DNA of 64,000 bases from Oscillospiraceae bacterium (GTDB lineage Bacteria; Bacillota; Clostridia; Oscillospirales; Ruminococcaceae), in contig JAHZAU010000011.1 in assembly GCA_019423755.1 (NCBI GenBank), positions 1 through 64,000 on the forward strand, given 5' to 3'. The notes under the pieces are model-generated. The model searched no databases. It was given only the letters and a program-made list of their open reading frames with translations, and had not been told where the DNA came from. A program made the translations under genes and the position numbers. Shown in pieces: positions 40,547 to 49,038 of the stretch (within the stretch, counting starts at the first letter, position 1; the number at the start of each line of letters is the position of its first letter).

Positions 40547-41095
40547 ATGTCCGAACCGCTGCGTTGGCTGGCTTTGGGGTACAGCGTCCCCATCAACCCT
40601 TCCAAAAACCGCGTCTATGTCTGGCGTAAGCTCAAGGAATACGGCGCCGAATACTTTAAGCAAGGTGTGGCCATCCTGCCCTATAACCGCGCTAGCTACA
40701 CCCGGTTCCGGCACCTTTCCGAAAAGATCAACGAAATGGGCGGCGAGTCCTCCATTGTGGAGATGAAGTTTTTAGACCCCCGGGACGAGCGGGAGATGAT
40801 CGCCCGCTTCCGCGCCCAGGCGGTGGAGGAGCTGACCGCCCTGCGGGACGAAAGCTTCGCCCTGCTTTCCCAGCTGACCCGGGCTGCCGCCGGGCCGGTG
40901 TCCGACCAGCAGGCCGAGGAGATCAAAAAGATCATCAAGCGTTATTCCAAGGCTCGCTCCCGCAACCACTTTGCCCTGGCCCTGGCCCAGGACGTGGAAA
41001 ATAGCCTCTATTCCATCATCTCCGCCCTGCGCCTTTCCAGCGAAAGCCTGGCCCTTCAGCTGACCAAAGCCATGGAAAAGGCCCTGAAATCCTAA
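40547..41095 (+). CDS. ChrB N-terminal-domain-like protein
   Basis: A 182-residue protein whose N-terminal half (WLALGYSVPINPSKNRVYVWRKLKEYGAEYFKQGVAILP, residues 5-43) matches the pattern of the ChrB N-terminal domain, known from regulators of chromate-resistance operons. The C-terminal half is helical, with basic residues (KKIIKRYSKARSRNHF). No chrA transporter is adjacent. GAAAGGAGCC supports the start. It diverges from the phage-like block and shares its 193-base gap, so a regulatory role there is conceivable but unproven. Confidence 0.75.
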   Translation: MSEPLRWLALGYSVPINPSKNRVYVWRKLKEYGAEYFKQGVAILPYNRASYTRFRHLSEKINEMGGESSIVEMKFLDPRDEREMIARFRAQAVEELTALRDESFALLSQLTRAAAGPVSDQQAEEIKKIIKRYSKARSRNHFALALAQDVENSLYSIISALRLSSESLALQLTKAMEKALKS

Positions 41096-41105
41096 AAAAG
41101 AGCAT

Positions 41106-41142
41106 AAAAAAACCGGTGTTCCGTTTGGAACACCGGTTTTTT
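41106..41142 (+). terminator. bidirectional terminator
   Basis: AAAAACCGGTGTTCC-GTTT-GGAACACCGGTTTTTT between the convergent ChrB-like and rqcH genes. Confidence 0.93.
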
Positions 41143-41157
41143 CGTTATACTTGTTTT

Positions 41158-42927
41158 TTATTGTTCTTCGCTCAGCCGTTTTTCCAGCTCCAAATCCGGG
41201 GTGACGTAAGCGGTCTGATAGTCCACATAGATCACCATACCGGGCTTGGCGCCGCGGGGCTTCTTGACGTTTTTGATAAGGGTATAATCCACCGGCACCT
41301 GGGAGGACTCCGCCGCCTTGCTGTTGGTGGCCGCCAAAATGGCCGCCTGATGCAGGGTGCTGTCCGGTACCTCCTGCCCCTCGCTGACCACCACTGTGTG
41401 GGAGCCGGGGATATTCTTGGTGTGGAACCATACGTCCCGTCCCCGGCTGTCCTTGAGGGTCAGCTGGTCGTTTTGGATGTTGTTGCGCCCCACCAAAATC
41501 AGGAACCCGTCGTCCGAGCGGTAGCGCTTGGGCCGCAGCTTCTGCTCCTTGGGCTTCTTCCAGCCCTTGCCCTCGCTGCGACGTACCCGCACATAGCCCT
41601 GACCTTCCAGCTCCTGCCGGATGGCCGCCAGCTCGTCGTTTGACTGCGCTCGGGCCAGAGCGTCGAACACCGAATCCAGATATACCGCCTCGTCCTCGCC
41701 CTGGGCGATAAGCTCCCGCAGCTTCTTCTCGGCGGTGTCCGCCTTGCGGTACTCGGCGTAGTATTTCTGGGCGTTTTGGGCCGGAGTCTTGCGCACATCC
41801 AGCGGGATGTCGATCTCCTTCATCTCGTCGTAGAAGTTCTGCACCCGGGCCACCCGGTCCCCCTTCTGGAAGGCGTAAAGGTTTGCGTTGAGCAGGTCGC
41901 CGTACATACGCAGGGTCTCCCGCTGGCCGCAGTCTTCCAGCTCCTTGCGCTGCAGCTGCAGCTTGCGGGCCACGCGGTCGGCGTTGTTGGCCAGCACCTT
42001 CAGCAGGTCGGCGCTGCGGTGGCGCATCCGCTGCAGGTTGTCCCGCTGGGTGTAAAAGTCGTCCAGCAGCTGGCTGTAACTTTCATAGGTCTTGGTGAAC
42101 ATGGAGCCGCCGTACTGGTGAATGTCGATAAAGGAATAATCCACCGGCTTCTTCTTGGCGTCGATGACGCTGGTGGGCACGCCGGTGTAGTCCCGGGCCG
42201 CCGCGATGACCTTCGCCACAAAGAAGCGCAGCCGGTCCCAGTTGTCCCCGCTCATCTGGGAGGGCAGCTTGTCGTCCCCCAGGCAGGCGTAGTTGGCGAT
42301 CTCCCGGCAGACGATGGGCGAAACGCCCTGTACCGCCGCCAAAATCGCTTTAGAAAGGGGCTGGTCCTTGCCCTGCTGCACCCGCTGCTCGATCTCCTCG
42401 GGGGTGCTGTCGATGAGGATCAGCTTATCCTGCGCCGGCGGCAGGGTGTAGCGCATCCCGGGCAGCACCGGCCGCACCGAAGACATGGTGTCGTCGATGC
42501 GTTTGATGGAATCGATGACCGTCCCGTCTTCCCCCACCAAAATAAAGTTGCTGTGCCGCCCCATGATCTCCATGGAACCAGTCAGCCGCACCAGGTCGCC
42601 CATTTCGTTTCGGGTTTCAAAGACGATCTGCAGCACGCGGTCCAGCCCCACCTGCCGGATCTCCACGATCTTTGCCCCGCTCAGATGTTTGCGCAGCAGC
42701 ATGCAGAACATGGGCGGCGCCTTGGGGTTTTCAAAGGAGGTGGAGGTAAAGTGGATGCGCGGGCTGTCCGCCCCAGCGGAAAGATAGAGCTTCCGGCTGC
42801 CGCCCCGCAGGCGCAGCACAAAGATCAGCTCCTCCTTGGACACCTGGTGGATTTTATCCACCCTGGCGTCCACCGCCTCCTCCAATTCTTTTTTGATCTG
42901 TCGCAAAAACGCTCCGTCCAGCGCCAT
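41158..42927 (-). CDS. rqcH: ribosome quality-control factor RqcH (NFACT protein)
   Basis: A 589-residue NFACT/FbpA-family protein. It binds stalled 50S subunits with peptidyl-tRNA and directs Ala-tail addition in bacterial ribosome quality control. The NFACT-N domain carries the conserved Asp-Arg pair (VGLDRVLQI, residues 96-97). A long coiled coil lies at about 280-420, and the NFACT-R domain (VGRNNIQNDQLTLKDSRGRDVWFHTKNIPGSHTVV) is at the C-terminus. The second of two close ATGs is preferred, as AAAGGAAG is too close to the first. Confidence 0.92.
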   Translation of the reverse strand: MALDGAFLRQIKKELEEAVDARVDKIHQVSKEELIFVLRLRGGSRKLYLSAGADSPRIHFTSTSFENPKAPPMFCMLLRKHLSGAKIVEIRQVGLDRVLQIVFETRNEMGDLVRLTGSMEIMGRHSNFILVGEDGTVIDSIKRIDDTMSSVRPVLPGMRYTLPPAQDKLILIDSTPEEIEQRVQQGKDQPLSKAILAAVQGVSPIVCREIANYACLGDDKLPSQMSGDNWDRLRFFVAKVIAAARDYTGVPTSVIDAKKKPVDYSFIDIHQYGGSMFTKTYESYSQLLDDFYTQRDNLQRMRHRSADLLKVLANNADRVARKLQLQRKELEDCGQRETLRMYGDLLNANLYAFQKGDRVARVQNFYDEMKEIDIPLDVRKTPAQNAQKYYAEYRKADTAEKKLRELIAQGEDEAVYLDSVFDALARAQSNDELAAIRQELEGQGYVRVRRSEGKGWKKPKEQKLRPKRYRSDDGFLILVGRNNIQNDQLTLKDSRGRDVWFHTKNIPGSHTVVVSEGQEVPDSTLHQAAILAATNSKAAESSQVPVDYTLIKNVKKPRGAKPGMVIYVDYQTAYVTPDLELEKRLSEEQ

Positions 42928-43009
42928 TCCCATCTTCCTTTCCGGGGTTCTTCTGCCGCGTCGGGCGGCAGAGCTATTTTGTTATTGTATCACAAAGCCC
43001 GTCCGGGCG

Positions 43010-43291
43010 CTACTGCCCCAGCAGCATCAGGTGCAAAAACACCAAAATCAATACCGCCAGGTCCACGGCGCACCACACCAGCCGCCGCCGCACGGCGCTC
43101 CAGATGACGCCCGCTAAGCTGAACACGCAGCACAGCGCCCAAGCCGCGAAGATGATCTCGATCTCTCCTACCCGGCTGAGCAGCGCGTATCCTACCACAC
43201 CGGCCACCACCAGCACCTGCACCACCGCTACCGAGCCTTTTTTCTCGCTCAGCCACAGCGCTTCCTGCAGGGTCTTCTTGTATTCCTTCAT
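43010..43291 (-). CDS. small membrane protein, unknown function
   Basis: A 93-residue protein with a cytoplasmic amphipathic start (MKEYKKTLQEALWLSEKKG) and three hydrophobic segments at about residues 19-39, 44-62 and 70-92. AAGGAGGAAAACC sets the ATG. A TATACT at 43323-43328 on the minus strand is a possible -10. It precedes rqcH on the same strand by 82 bases. No known family recognised. Confidence 0.65.
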   Translation of the reverse strand: MKEYKKTLQEALWLSEKKGSVAVVQVLVVAGVVGYALLSRVGEIEIIFAAWALCCVFSLAGVIWSAVRRRLVWCAVDLAVLILVFLHLMLLGQ

Positions 43292-43384
43292 GGTTTTCCT
43301 CCTTGTATGGGCCATTTGTTCCAGTATACCCGTTTGCGCCGCCGGATTCTACCCCCGCTTTCTGAATTTTTCTCCCGCTCCCCC

Positions 43385-43413
43385 TTGACAGCCGCCCCAA
43401 GGCGTGCTACTGT
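43385..43413 (+). promoter_or_regulatory. promoter of the YtrA-ABC operon
   Basis: TTGACA, 17-base spacer, TACTGT. The -10 box overlaps the start of the operator described next, which explains its deviation. Confidence 0.65.
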
Positions 43414-43432
43414 ATATATACGATATATACAG
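43410..43432. promoter_or_regulatory. GntR/YtrA-type operator
   Basis: Perfect inverted repeat CTGTATATA-N5-TATATACAG, beginning in the -10 region, followed by a further partial AGTATATACG copy. GntR proteins of the YtrA group bind this kind of AT-rich dyad and repress their own ABC operon. Confidence 0.75.
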
Positions 43433-43488
43433 TATATACGCTTTCCCGGGTCGCGAACCGGAAAAGCCTCTCGTCAGGTGGTGCCATC

Positions 43489-43863
43489 TTGAATATTATC
43501 CTCAGCAACTCCAGCCCCAAACCGATCTACGAACAGATCACAACCCAGATCAAATCCGCCATCCTCTCCGGTGAACTTACCGAAGGCCAGGCGCTGCCCT
43601 CCATGCGGCTGCTGGCCCGGGACCTGCGCATCAGCGTCATCACGACCAAGCGCGCCTACGAAGACCTGGAGCGGGACGGCTTCATCCACACCGTGCCGGG
43701 CAAAGGCTCCTTTGTCTCCCCCATGAACACCCAGCTGCTCCGAGAGGAGCGGATGCGCGCCGTAGAGGCGCACCTGCAGGCTGCCGTGGAGGAAGCCCGC
43801 TCGGCCCAGCTCTCCCTGCCCGAGCTGCAGGAGCTGCTTTCCCTGCTTTATCAGGAGGGCTAG
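43489..43863 (+). CDS. GntR-family transcriptional regulator, YtrA subfamily
   Basis: A 124-residue regulator with the GntR winged helix (PIYEQITTQIKSAILSGELTEGQALPSMRLLARDLRISVITTKRAYEDLERDGFIHTVPGKGSFVS, residues 12-77) and only a short helical tail, as in YtrA regulators. The TTG start lies 8 bases after AGGTGG. Directly followed by an ABC ATPase and permease, which it most likely represses from the operator at its promoter; inducers for the family include cell-wall-active compounds. Confidence 0.9.
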   Translation: MNIILSNSSPKPIYEQITTQIKSAILSGELTEGQALPSMRLLARDLRISVITTKRAYEDLERDGFIHTVPGKGSFVSPMNTQLLREERMRAVEAHLQAAVEEARSAQLSLPELQELLSLLYQEG

Positions 43864-43888
43864 TCCCCCCGAAGAAAGGACCGTCTTT

Positions 43889-44737
43889 ATGGAATACGCT
43901 CTTAAGCTGGAACACGTCAGCAAACATTACCCCGCCTTTTCCTTAGAGGATATCGACCTCGCCCTGCCCCAGGGCAGCATCCTGGGGCTGGTGGGGGTCA
44001 ACGGTGCCGGCAAATCCACCACCATGCGCTGTGCCCTGGGCCTCTGCCGCCCGGATTCCGGCACGGTGACGGTGCTGGGCCGCCCGCTTGCCCAGGCCGA
44101 TTTCTCCCTGGTGGGCACCGTTTTCGACGAGTGCTCCTTCCCCCTCACCCTCACCGCCGCCCAGGTAGAGCGGGTGCTGTCCGGCATCTACAAAAGCTGG
44201 GACCGCCCGCTATTTTTCCAGCTGCTGGACCGCTTTTCGGTGGCCTCCCGCCAGCCCATCAAGGAGCTGTCCCGGGGCACCAAGATGAAGCTTTCCCTGG
44301 CCGCCGCCCTGGCCCATCATCCCAAGCTGCTGATCCTGGACGAACCCACCTCCGGCCTGGACCCGGTGGTCCGCGGGGAGCTGATGGACCTGTTTTTGGA
44401 GCTCATCGCCGACGAGGAGACCTCCATCCTCCTCTCCTCCCACATCACCTCCGACCTGGAACGGGTGGCCGATTCCATCATCTTCCTGCACCAAGGCCGG
44501 GTGCGCCTCTCCGCCCCCAAGGACGACCTGCTTTACGACTACGCCATCGCCAAAGGTTCCGCCCAGCAGCTTGCCCTCCTGCCGCCGGAGCTGGTGGTCT
44601 CCCGCCTGGATAACGCCTATTCCTCCCAGGCGCTGGTACGGCAGCCCCAGGCCCTTTCGGCCCGCTTCCCCGACCTGGTGCTGGACCGTCCCTCCCTGGA
44701 CGATTATCTTACCTTCTTCTCCGCCTCCCGGCGCTGA
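43889..44737 (+). CDS. ABC transporter ATP-binding protein
   Basis: A 282-residue ABC ATPase: Walker A GVNGAGKSTTM (about residues 36-46), signature motif degraded to LSRGTKMKLSLAAAL, Walker B KLLILDEPTSGLD and a switch His in LLSSHITSDLE. LSRGT in place of LSGGQ is the form common in YtrB/BcrA-type exporters. Partner of the permease encoded next, in the YtrA-controlled operon. GAAAGGACC precedes the ATG. Confidence 0.9.
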   Translation: MEYALKLEHVSKHYPAFSLEDIDLALPQGSILGLVGVNGAGKSTTMRCALGLCRPDSGTVTVLGRPLAQADFSLVGTVFDECSFPLTLTAAQVERVLSGIYKSWDRPLFFQLLDRFSVASRQPIKELSRGTKMKLSLAAALAHHPKLLILDEPTSGLDPVVRGELMDLFLELIADEETSILLSSHITSDLERVADSIIFLHQGRVRLSAPKDDLLYDYAIAKGSAQQLALLPPELVVSRLDNAYSSQALVRQPQALSARFPDLVLDRPSLDDYLTFFSASRR

Positions 44738-44756
44738 CACGAAAGGAGTCTTTCCT

Positions 44757-45413
44757 ATGAAAGGCCTGATCTTAAAAGACCTCTATACCCTCAAACCCCT
44801 GCTCAAGGCGGTGGCCTTCTTCTTCGTTTTCTTCGGCATCATCGGCTTTTTGGGCAAGGACGCTGCCTACCTCAATAGCTCCTCCTCCATCATCTGCGTC
44901 CTGCTCTGCTCCTGGGGCGTCAACTGCTTCTCCTACGACGAATACTACCACTGGGACCGCTTCTCGGTGACCCTTCCCTGCTCCCGGGCCTGCATCGTCC
45001 TGGCCCGCTACCTGATTTTCCTGCTGCTGGCCCTGGCGGGACTGGTGTTCAGCCTTGCTTTCTCCTTCGGCATCACCCTCGTCCTCTCCCTGCCCTTCTC
45101 CTGGGGGGAATTTATCGCCTCCGCCCTGGGTTCGCTGTTTATGGGGCTGTTTCTGGTGTCCGTCATGGGACCTTTTGCCTACCGCGTCAGCGCCGATAAG
45201 CTGCGCTACGTCATCTTTGTAGTGGTACTGGTGCCCACCCTGCTCCTGCTGCTCCTTTACCAGCTGCTGCGCGGCCCGGCGCTGAACGCCATCGCCGACT
45301 GGGCCGACCGCAACCTGGCCCTGGTGGGTGTGGGGGTAGCGGCCTTCTCGGTGCTGCTGTTCCTCGGGTCGCTGGCCCTGTCCATCCGCATCTTCTCCCA
45401 AAAAGAATACTAG
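44757..45413 (+). CDS. ABC-2 type permease
   Basis: A 218-residue membrane protein with six hydrophobic segments (for example AVAFFFVFFGIIGFLG and YLIFLLLALAGLVFSLAFSFGITLVLSL). It has the ABC-2/DUF3796-like layout, starting MKGLILKDLYTLKPLL, typical of permeases paired with YtrA-type operons. The product exported is unknown; resistance to a peptide antibiotic is a common role. CGAAAGGAGTC precedes the ATG. Confidence 0.85.
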   Translation: MKGLILKDLYTLKPLLKAVAFFFVFFGIIGFLGKDAAYLNSSSSIICVLLCSWGVNCFSYDEYYHWDRFSVTLPCSRACIVLARYLIFLLLALAGLVFSLAFSFGITLVLSLPFSWGEFIASALGSLFMGLFLVSVMGPFAYRVSADKLRYVIFVVVLVPTLLLLLLYQLLRGPALNAIADWADRNLALVGVGVAAFSVLLFLGSLALSIRIFSQKEY

Positions 45414-45432
45414 TTTTTTGCGATTCATCCAT

Positions 45433-45476
45433 AAAAGCAAACGGCAGGGGAGCCTTTCCCCTGCCGTTTGCTTTTT
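45433..45476 (+). terminator. bidirectional terminator
   Basis: AAAGCAAACGGCAGGGG-AGCCTTT-CCCCTGCCGTTTGCTTTTT; overlaps the last two bases of the convergent small membrane protein gene. Confidence 0.92.
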
Positions 45477-45783
45477 ACCCGATCACCTCCGGGAGCCAGC
45501 CGCTTTGCTGCGCCGCCCAAACGGCCATCCCTGCTGCAAAGCGCACCGGCGCCGGGGCCAGCACCCCTGCCCGATGCCAAAGCCGTTCCCCCGCCGTGTC
45601 CGGCCGAGCCAGCCGCTGCTCCTGATGTATCCCCGCCGGCTGCACCGGCCCGGGCAGCATGACCCCCTCTCCGGTAGCCAGCCACACCATCGCCCCCAAA
45701 AAGGCGATCCCCATCCAGCTGAGCACCACCGCCTGAGAAAACCACCGCCGCTGCAGCCGGCGCACCGCCTTGCTTTTCTTCAT
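45475..45783 (-). CDS. small membrane protein downstream of spoIIP
   Basis: A 102-residue protein with a basic N-terminus (KKSKAVRRLQRR), one membrane helix (about residues 17-38) and an extracytoplasmic tail. Preceded by AAAGGATGG. It follows spoIIP by 63 bases on the same strand and probably shares its transcript, which would make it a sporulation-stage protein (inference). Family not recognised. Confidence 0.6.
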   Translation of the reverse strand: MKKSKAVRRLQRRWFSQAVVLSWMGIAFLGAMVWLATGEGVMLPGPVQPAGIHQEQRLARPDTAGERLWHRAGVLAPAPVRFAAGMAVWAAQQSGWLPEVIG

Positions 45784-45846
45784 AACGCAACCATCCTTTC
45801 CGTTTCCCAAAGGATGGCCGCCCCCGGGCCGGTTTATTCCCGGCCC

Positions 45847-47022
45847 CTATTCTTTCTCCACCAAGGTGGAAAAATATCCCCCCAAGGCGTCTCCCACCAT
45901 CTGCGCCGTGCGCAGCTCCTCTTCCAGGGTGTTGCCGTGGGAACCCACCTCGATGAGCAGCGAGCCGGTGGTCAGCTGCTGGTTGTACTTGCGGTAACAG
46001 AAGAAGATGGGCCGGGTCAGCCCCGGATAGGCGCTTTCCATGGCGTTCTGCATCCCCACCGCAAAGCGGAAGTTCACCGGCCAGTTGGGCATCCCCATGG
46101 TGCCGTCGTCGCACCCGGCAATGATCATCACCTGGGCCGCCTTCTGCCCGTCTGCTTCAAACACCGGCTTGACCAGCGTCTCCTCCCGCTGGATGGCGTC
46201 CCGGTGGACGTCCAGCACCACCGAGATGCTGGGGTATTCCTCCAAATAGCGCTGCACCGTTTCGGCGCTCCGCTCGTAGGAGCCGTTGTAGGAGGGGTAA
46301 TCGTGCTGGGTGGTATCGTGCAGCACCTGGATGCCGTGCTTTTGCAGCTCCTGGGCGATGACCTCCCCCACCGCCACCATGTTTTGGCTGTTGTCGGTGG
46401 TGCGCCAGGTGCTGCGGGTGTCGTAAACCGGCCGGTCCCACCGCTCAAAGCTTTCGGTGGCGTGGGTGTGCATAATGAGCACCTGCGGCCCCTGGGCCGA
46501 AAGGGTCACCTGATTTTCCGCCGCGATCAGCTCCCGCACTTCTTCATCGGAAAGCTCGGTGCTGTTCTTCACCAGCCCCGCCCCGCAGGAGATGCCGCTG
46601 CCGGAAAAGTCCTCCTCCACCACCGGCCCCTGATATTCCTCCGGGATCTCCTCCGGCTGGGAGTCTTCCTCCCCCGCCGACTGCGCCTCTCCTGGCTCCT
46701 GCTGGCCCTGGGGGAGCTCCTCCTGGTCCTCCACCGGGTCCTCGGCGGCTTCCTCGGCCGCTGGCGCTTCTTCCTGTGTTTTGGCCGGGTCCGCCGCCGG
46801 CTCCGGCTCCTTTGGCTGCTCCGTTTCCTCCTCCCCGGCAAAGCGCCGCTCCAACAGTTCCAGGCCCTGACTTGGCATGGAGCAGACCGCCGACACCATC
46901 ATCGCCCGCTGCCCCAGCTCCTGCCACACCTCCCGGCCCGGCAGCTGCCCGGCCAGCACCGCCGTCAATAGCATCCCCGCCGCGGCCAGCGCGGCCCCGC
47001 TGTGTCGTTTTGCCTTTCCCAT
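45847..47022 (-). CDS. spoIIP: stage II sporulation protein P
   Basis: A 391-residue SpoIIP, the amidase/endopeptidase that with SpoIID and SpoIIM thins septal peptidoglycan during engulfment. One N-terminal membrane helix (residues about 9-28), a long Glu/Pro-rich spacer (about 55-130) and the SpoIIP amidase domain: LIMHTHATESF (zinc His and Glu), DVHRDAI and a late LLIEVGSHGNTLEE. The start after CGGAGG, 10 bases upstream, is used; longer open-frame starts lack a site. Expression under sigma-E is expected but no clear box is claimed. Confidence 0.92.
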   Translation of the reverse strand: MGKAKRHSGAALAAAGMLLTAVLAGQLPGREVWQELGQRAMMVSAVCSMPSQGLELLERRFAGEEETEQPKEPEPAADPAKTQEEAPAAEEAAEDPVEDQEELPQGQQEPGEAQSAGEEDSQPEEIPEEYQGPVVEEDFSGSGISCGAGLVKNSTELSDEEVRELIAAENQVTLSAQGPQVLIMHTHATESFERWDRPVYDTRSTWRTTDNSQNMVAVGEVIAQELQKHGIQVLHDTTQHDYPSYNGSYERSAETVQRYLEEYPSISVVLDVHRDAIQREETLVKPVFEADGQKAAQVMIIAGCDDGTMGMPNWPVNFRFAVGMQNAMESAYPGLTRPIFFCYRKYNQQLTTGSLLIEVGSHGNTLEEELRTAQMVGDALGGYFSTLVEKE

Positions 47023-47115
47023 GGTATGGAACCTCCGCGTCCTGTATGTTCGTACCATTTTATTCCGGCAAACCGCCCGATATTCCCGCCCGCCCTTTCC
47101 TTTTGCCCGCCCCCG

Positions 47116-47124
47116 TGGTATGAT
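47116..47124 (+). promoter_or_regulatory. extended -10 promoter of trmK
   Basis: TGGTATGAT: an extended -10 (TGn directly before TATGAT). No good -35 is visible, which is usual for this promoter class. Confidence 0.55.
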
Positions 47125-47161
47125 AAGGCAAGACCATTTTGGAAAGGATGAACCCCCTCCC

Positions 47162-47866
47162 ATGAAACAACTGGACCCCCGCCTGCTCACCGCCGCCTCC
47201 CTGGTGCGGGAGCACGCCGTCTTTGCCGACATCGGCTGCGACCACGGCCACCTGAGCATCTACCTGATGCAGCAGCGCCACGCCCAGCGCGGCTACGCCT
47301 GCGACATTAAATCCGGCCCCCTGAGCAAGGCCCAAGCGAACCTCGCCGCCGCCGGACTTTCCCAGCAGGTCCCCACCCGCCTGACCGACGGCCTCACCGG
47401 CCTGGACGGCTGCGGCATCACCGATGTGGTCATCGCCGGCATGGGTGGGGAGGTCATCCTTCAGATCCTGGACGCCTCCGCCCTGGTGCGGGACCCGTCG
47501 GTGCGGCTGATCCTTCAGCCCCAAAGCCGGGAATTTCTGCTGCGCCGCTACCTGCTGGAACACGGCTTCTCCATCCTGACCGAGACCGCCGTCTTTTCCG
47601 GCCGTTTCTCTTATACGGTGCTCTGTGCCCAGTACGCCGGTGCCCCCGGCCCCGACGCCCAGGACCCCTACCGCTGGTATGCCGGGCTGCTGCCCCAGGC
47701 AGATTCCCCCGCCGCCGCGGATAAGCTCATCCGCACCGCCGTCCACCTGGAGGACCGCTCCCACGGCGTCCCCGACCCCCAGCAGGCCGCCCAGTTTACC
47801 CAGTTGGCCGCCCGCCTGCGCCAGGACGCCGCCCAGATCCTCGCCCGCTGCCCTGCCTCTTGCTGA
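47162..47866 (+). CDS. trmK: tRNA (adenine22-N1)-methyltransferase TrmK
   Basis: A 234-residue SAM-dependent methyltransferase that makes m1A22 in tRNA. It shows motif I ADIGCDHGHLSIYL (residues 22-35), DIKSGPLSKAQANL, the family signature VVIAGMGGEVILQIL and LILQPQSREFLLRRYL, and LTETAVF. The 31-base gap to the Nif3-like gene and lack of a promoter between indicate an operon; the trmK-Nif3 pair is conserved in Firmicutes. GGAAAGGATG precedes the ATG. Confidence 0.93.
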   Translation: MKQLDPRLLTAASLVREHAVFADIGCDHGHLSIYLMQQRHAQRGYACDIKSGPLSKAQANLAAAGLSQQVPTRLTDGLTGLDGCGITDVVIAGMGGEVILQILDASALVRDPSVRLILQPQSREFLLRRYLLEHGFSILTETAVFSGRFSYTVLCAQYAGAPGPDAQDPYRWYAGLLPQADSPAAADKLIRTAVHLEDRSHGVPDPQQAAQFTQLAARLRQDAAQILARCPASC

Positions 47867-47897
47867 TTTTCCACCGCGTTAGAAAGGATGAACCCCT

Positions 47898-48980
47898 ATG
47901 ACCACCGTTCAAGACATCTACCGGGCCGTGGATTCCCTGGCCCCCTTCTCCCTGGGGATGGATTTTGACAACCCCGGCCTGCTGGTGGGTGACCCGTCCG
48001 CCCCGGTCTCCCGGGTGCTGCTGGCGCTGGACTGCACCTGCCGCACCGTCTCCCAGGCGCAGAACCTGGAAGCCCAGCTGATCCTCACCCATCACCCCGT
48101 CATCTTCCACCCCATCAAGCGGGTCACCGCCGGCTCTCCCGTCTTCCAGGCGGCGTCCTCCGGCATCGCCGTCATCAGCGCCCACACCAACCTGGATATC
48201 GCCTCCGGCGGCGTCAACGACTGTCTGGCTCAGCGCATCGGCCTGACCCAGGTGCAGGGCCTGGAACCGGTGAGCCGCACCCCCTACCGCAAGGTCGTCG
48301 CCTTCGTCCCCACCTCCCACGCCGAGGCCGTCCGGGACGCCATGACCCAAGCCGGCGCCGGCCAGCTGGGGGACTACTCCGCCTGTACCTTCTCCTCCCC
48401 CGGCCAGGGCACCTTCCAACCGGAGGAGGGCGCACACCCCTTCCTGGGGCAGGTGGGCCAGCTGGAACGGGCCGACGAGGTCCGCTTGGAGATGATCTGC
48501 CCGCCGGAGTGCCTGGACCGGGTGGTCGCCGCTATGAAGGAAGCCCACCCCTATGAGCTCCCGGCCTACGACGTTTTTGTGGACGAAGCTGTCGCCCACA
48601 CCGAATACCTGGGCCGCATCGGCCAGCTGGAAGCCCCCCTTTCCCCCCGGGACTTTGCCCAGCGGGTGAAGGAGCGCATCGGCGCCGTCTCGGTCAAATA
48701 CCTGGACGCCGACCGCCCCATCCAGACGGTGGCCCTCTGCTCCGGTTCCGGCGCCGATTTGATGGGTGCCGCCCTGGCCGCCGGGGCCGATGCCCTGCTC
48801 ACCGCCGACGTCAAGCACAACCAGTTTATCGACGCCCAGGAAGCAGGCATCACCCTGCTGGACGCCGGACACTTTGACACCGAGGACCTGGTGCTGGAGC
48901 CCCTGGCCCAGCGCTTAGAGGCCCTGCTGCCGGAGGTTTCCTTCCTGGTGACCCATTACAGCAACATCCGCGCGGTCTAA
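47898..48980 (+). CDS. Nif3-like dinuclear metal centre protein
   Basis: A 360-residue Nif3/DUF34 family protein, often annotated as GTP cyclohydrolase I type 2 homologue. Metal ligands are in LILTHHPVIFHP (about residues 68-79) and near the C-terminus in LLDAGHFDTED. The long form has a PII-like inserted domain between the two halves (about 125-225, VVAFVPTSHAEAVRDAMTQAG). Exact function is unknown despite wide conservation. GAAAGGATG precedes the ATG. Confidence 0.92.
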   Translation: MTTVQDIYRAVDSLAPFSLGMDFDNPGLLVGDPSAPVSRVLLALDCTCRTVSQAQNLEAQLILTHHPVIFHPIKRVTAGSPVFQAASSGIAVISAHTNLDIASGGVNDCLAQRIGLTQVQGLEPVSRTPYRKVVAFVPTSHAEAVRDAMTQAGAGQLGDYSACTFSSPGQGTFQPEEGAHPFLGQVGQLERADEVRLEMICPPECLDRVVAAMKEAHPYELPAYDVFVDEAVAHTEYLGRIGQLEAPLSPRDFAQRVKERIGAVSVKYLDADRPIQTVALCSGSGADLMGAALAAGADALLTADVKHNQFIDAQEAGITLLDAGHFDTEDLVLEPLAQRLEALLPEVSFLVTHYSNIRAV

Positions 48981-48995
48981 TTTTCATAAAGACGC

Positions 48996-49033
48996 AAAAA
49001 GCCCTCCGCTCGATTGAGAGCGGAGGGCTTTTT
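48996..49033 (+). terminator. bidirectional terminator
   Basis: AAAAAGCCCTCCGCTC-GATT-GAGAGCGGAGGGCTTTTT between convergent genes. Confidence 0.93.
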
Positions 49034-49038
49034 GTGTT

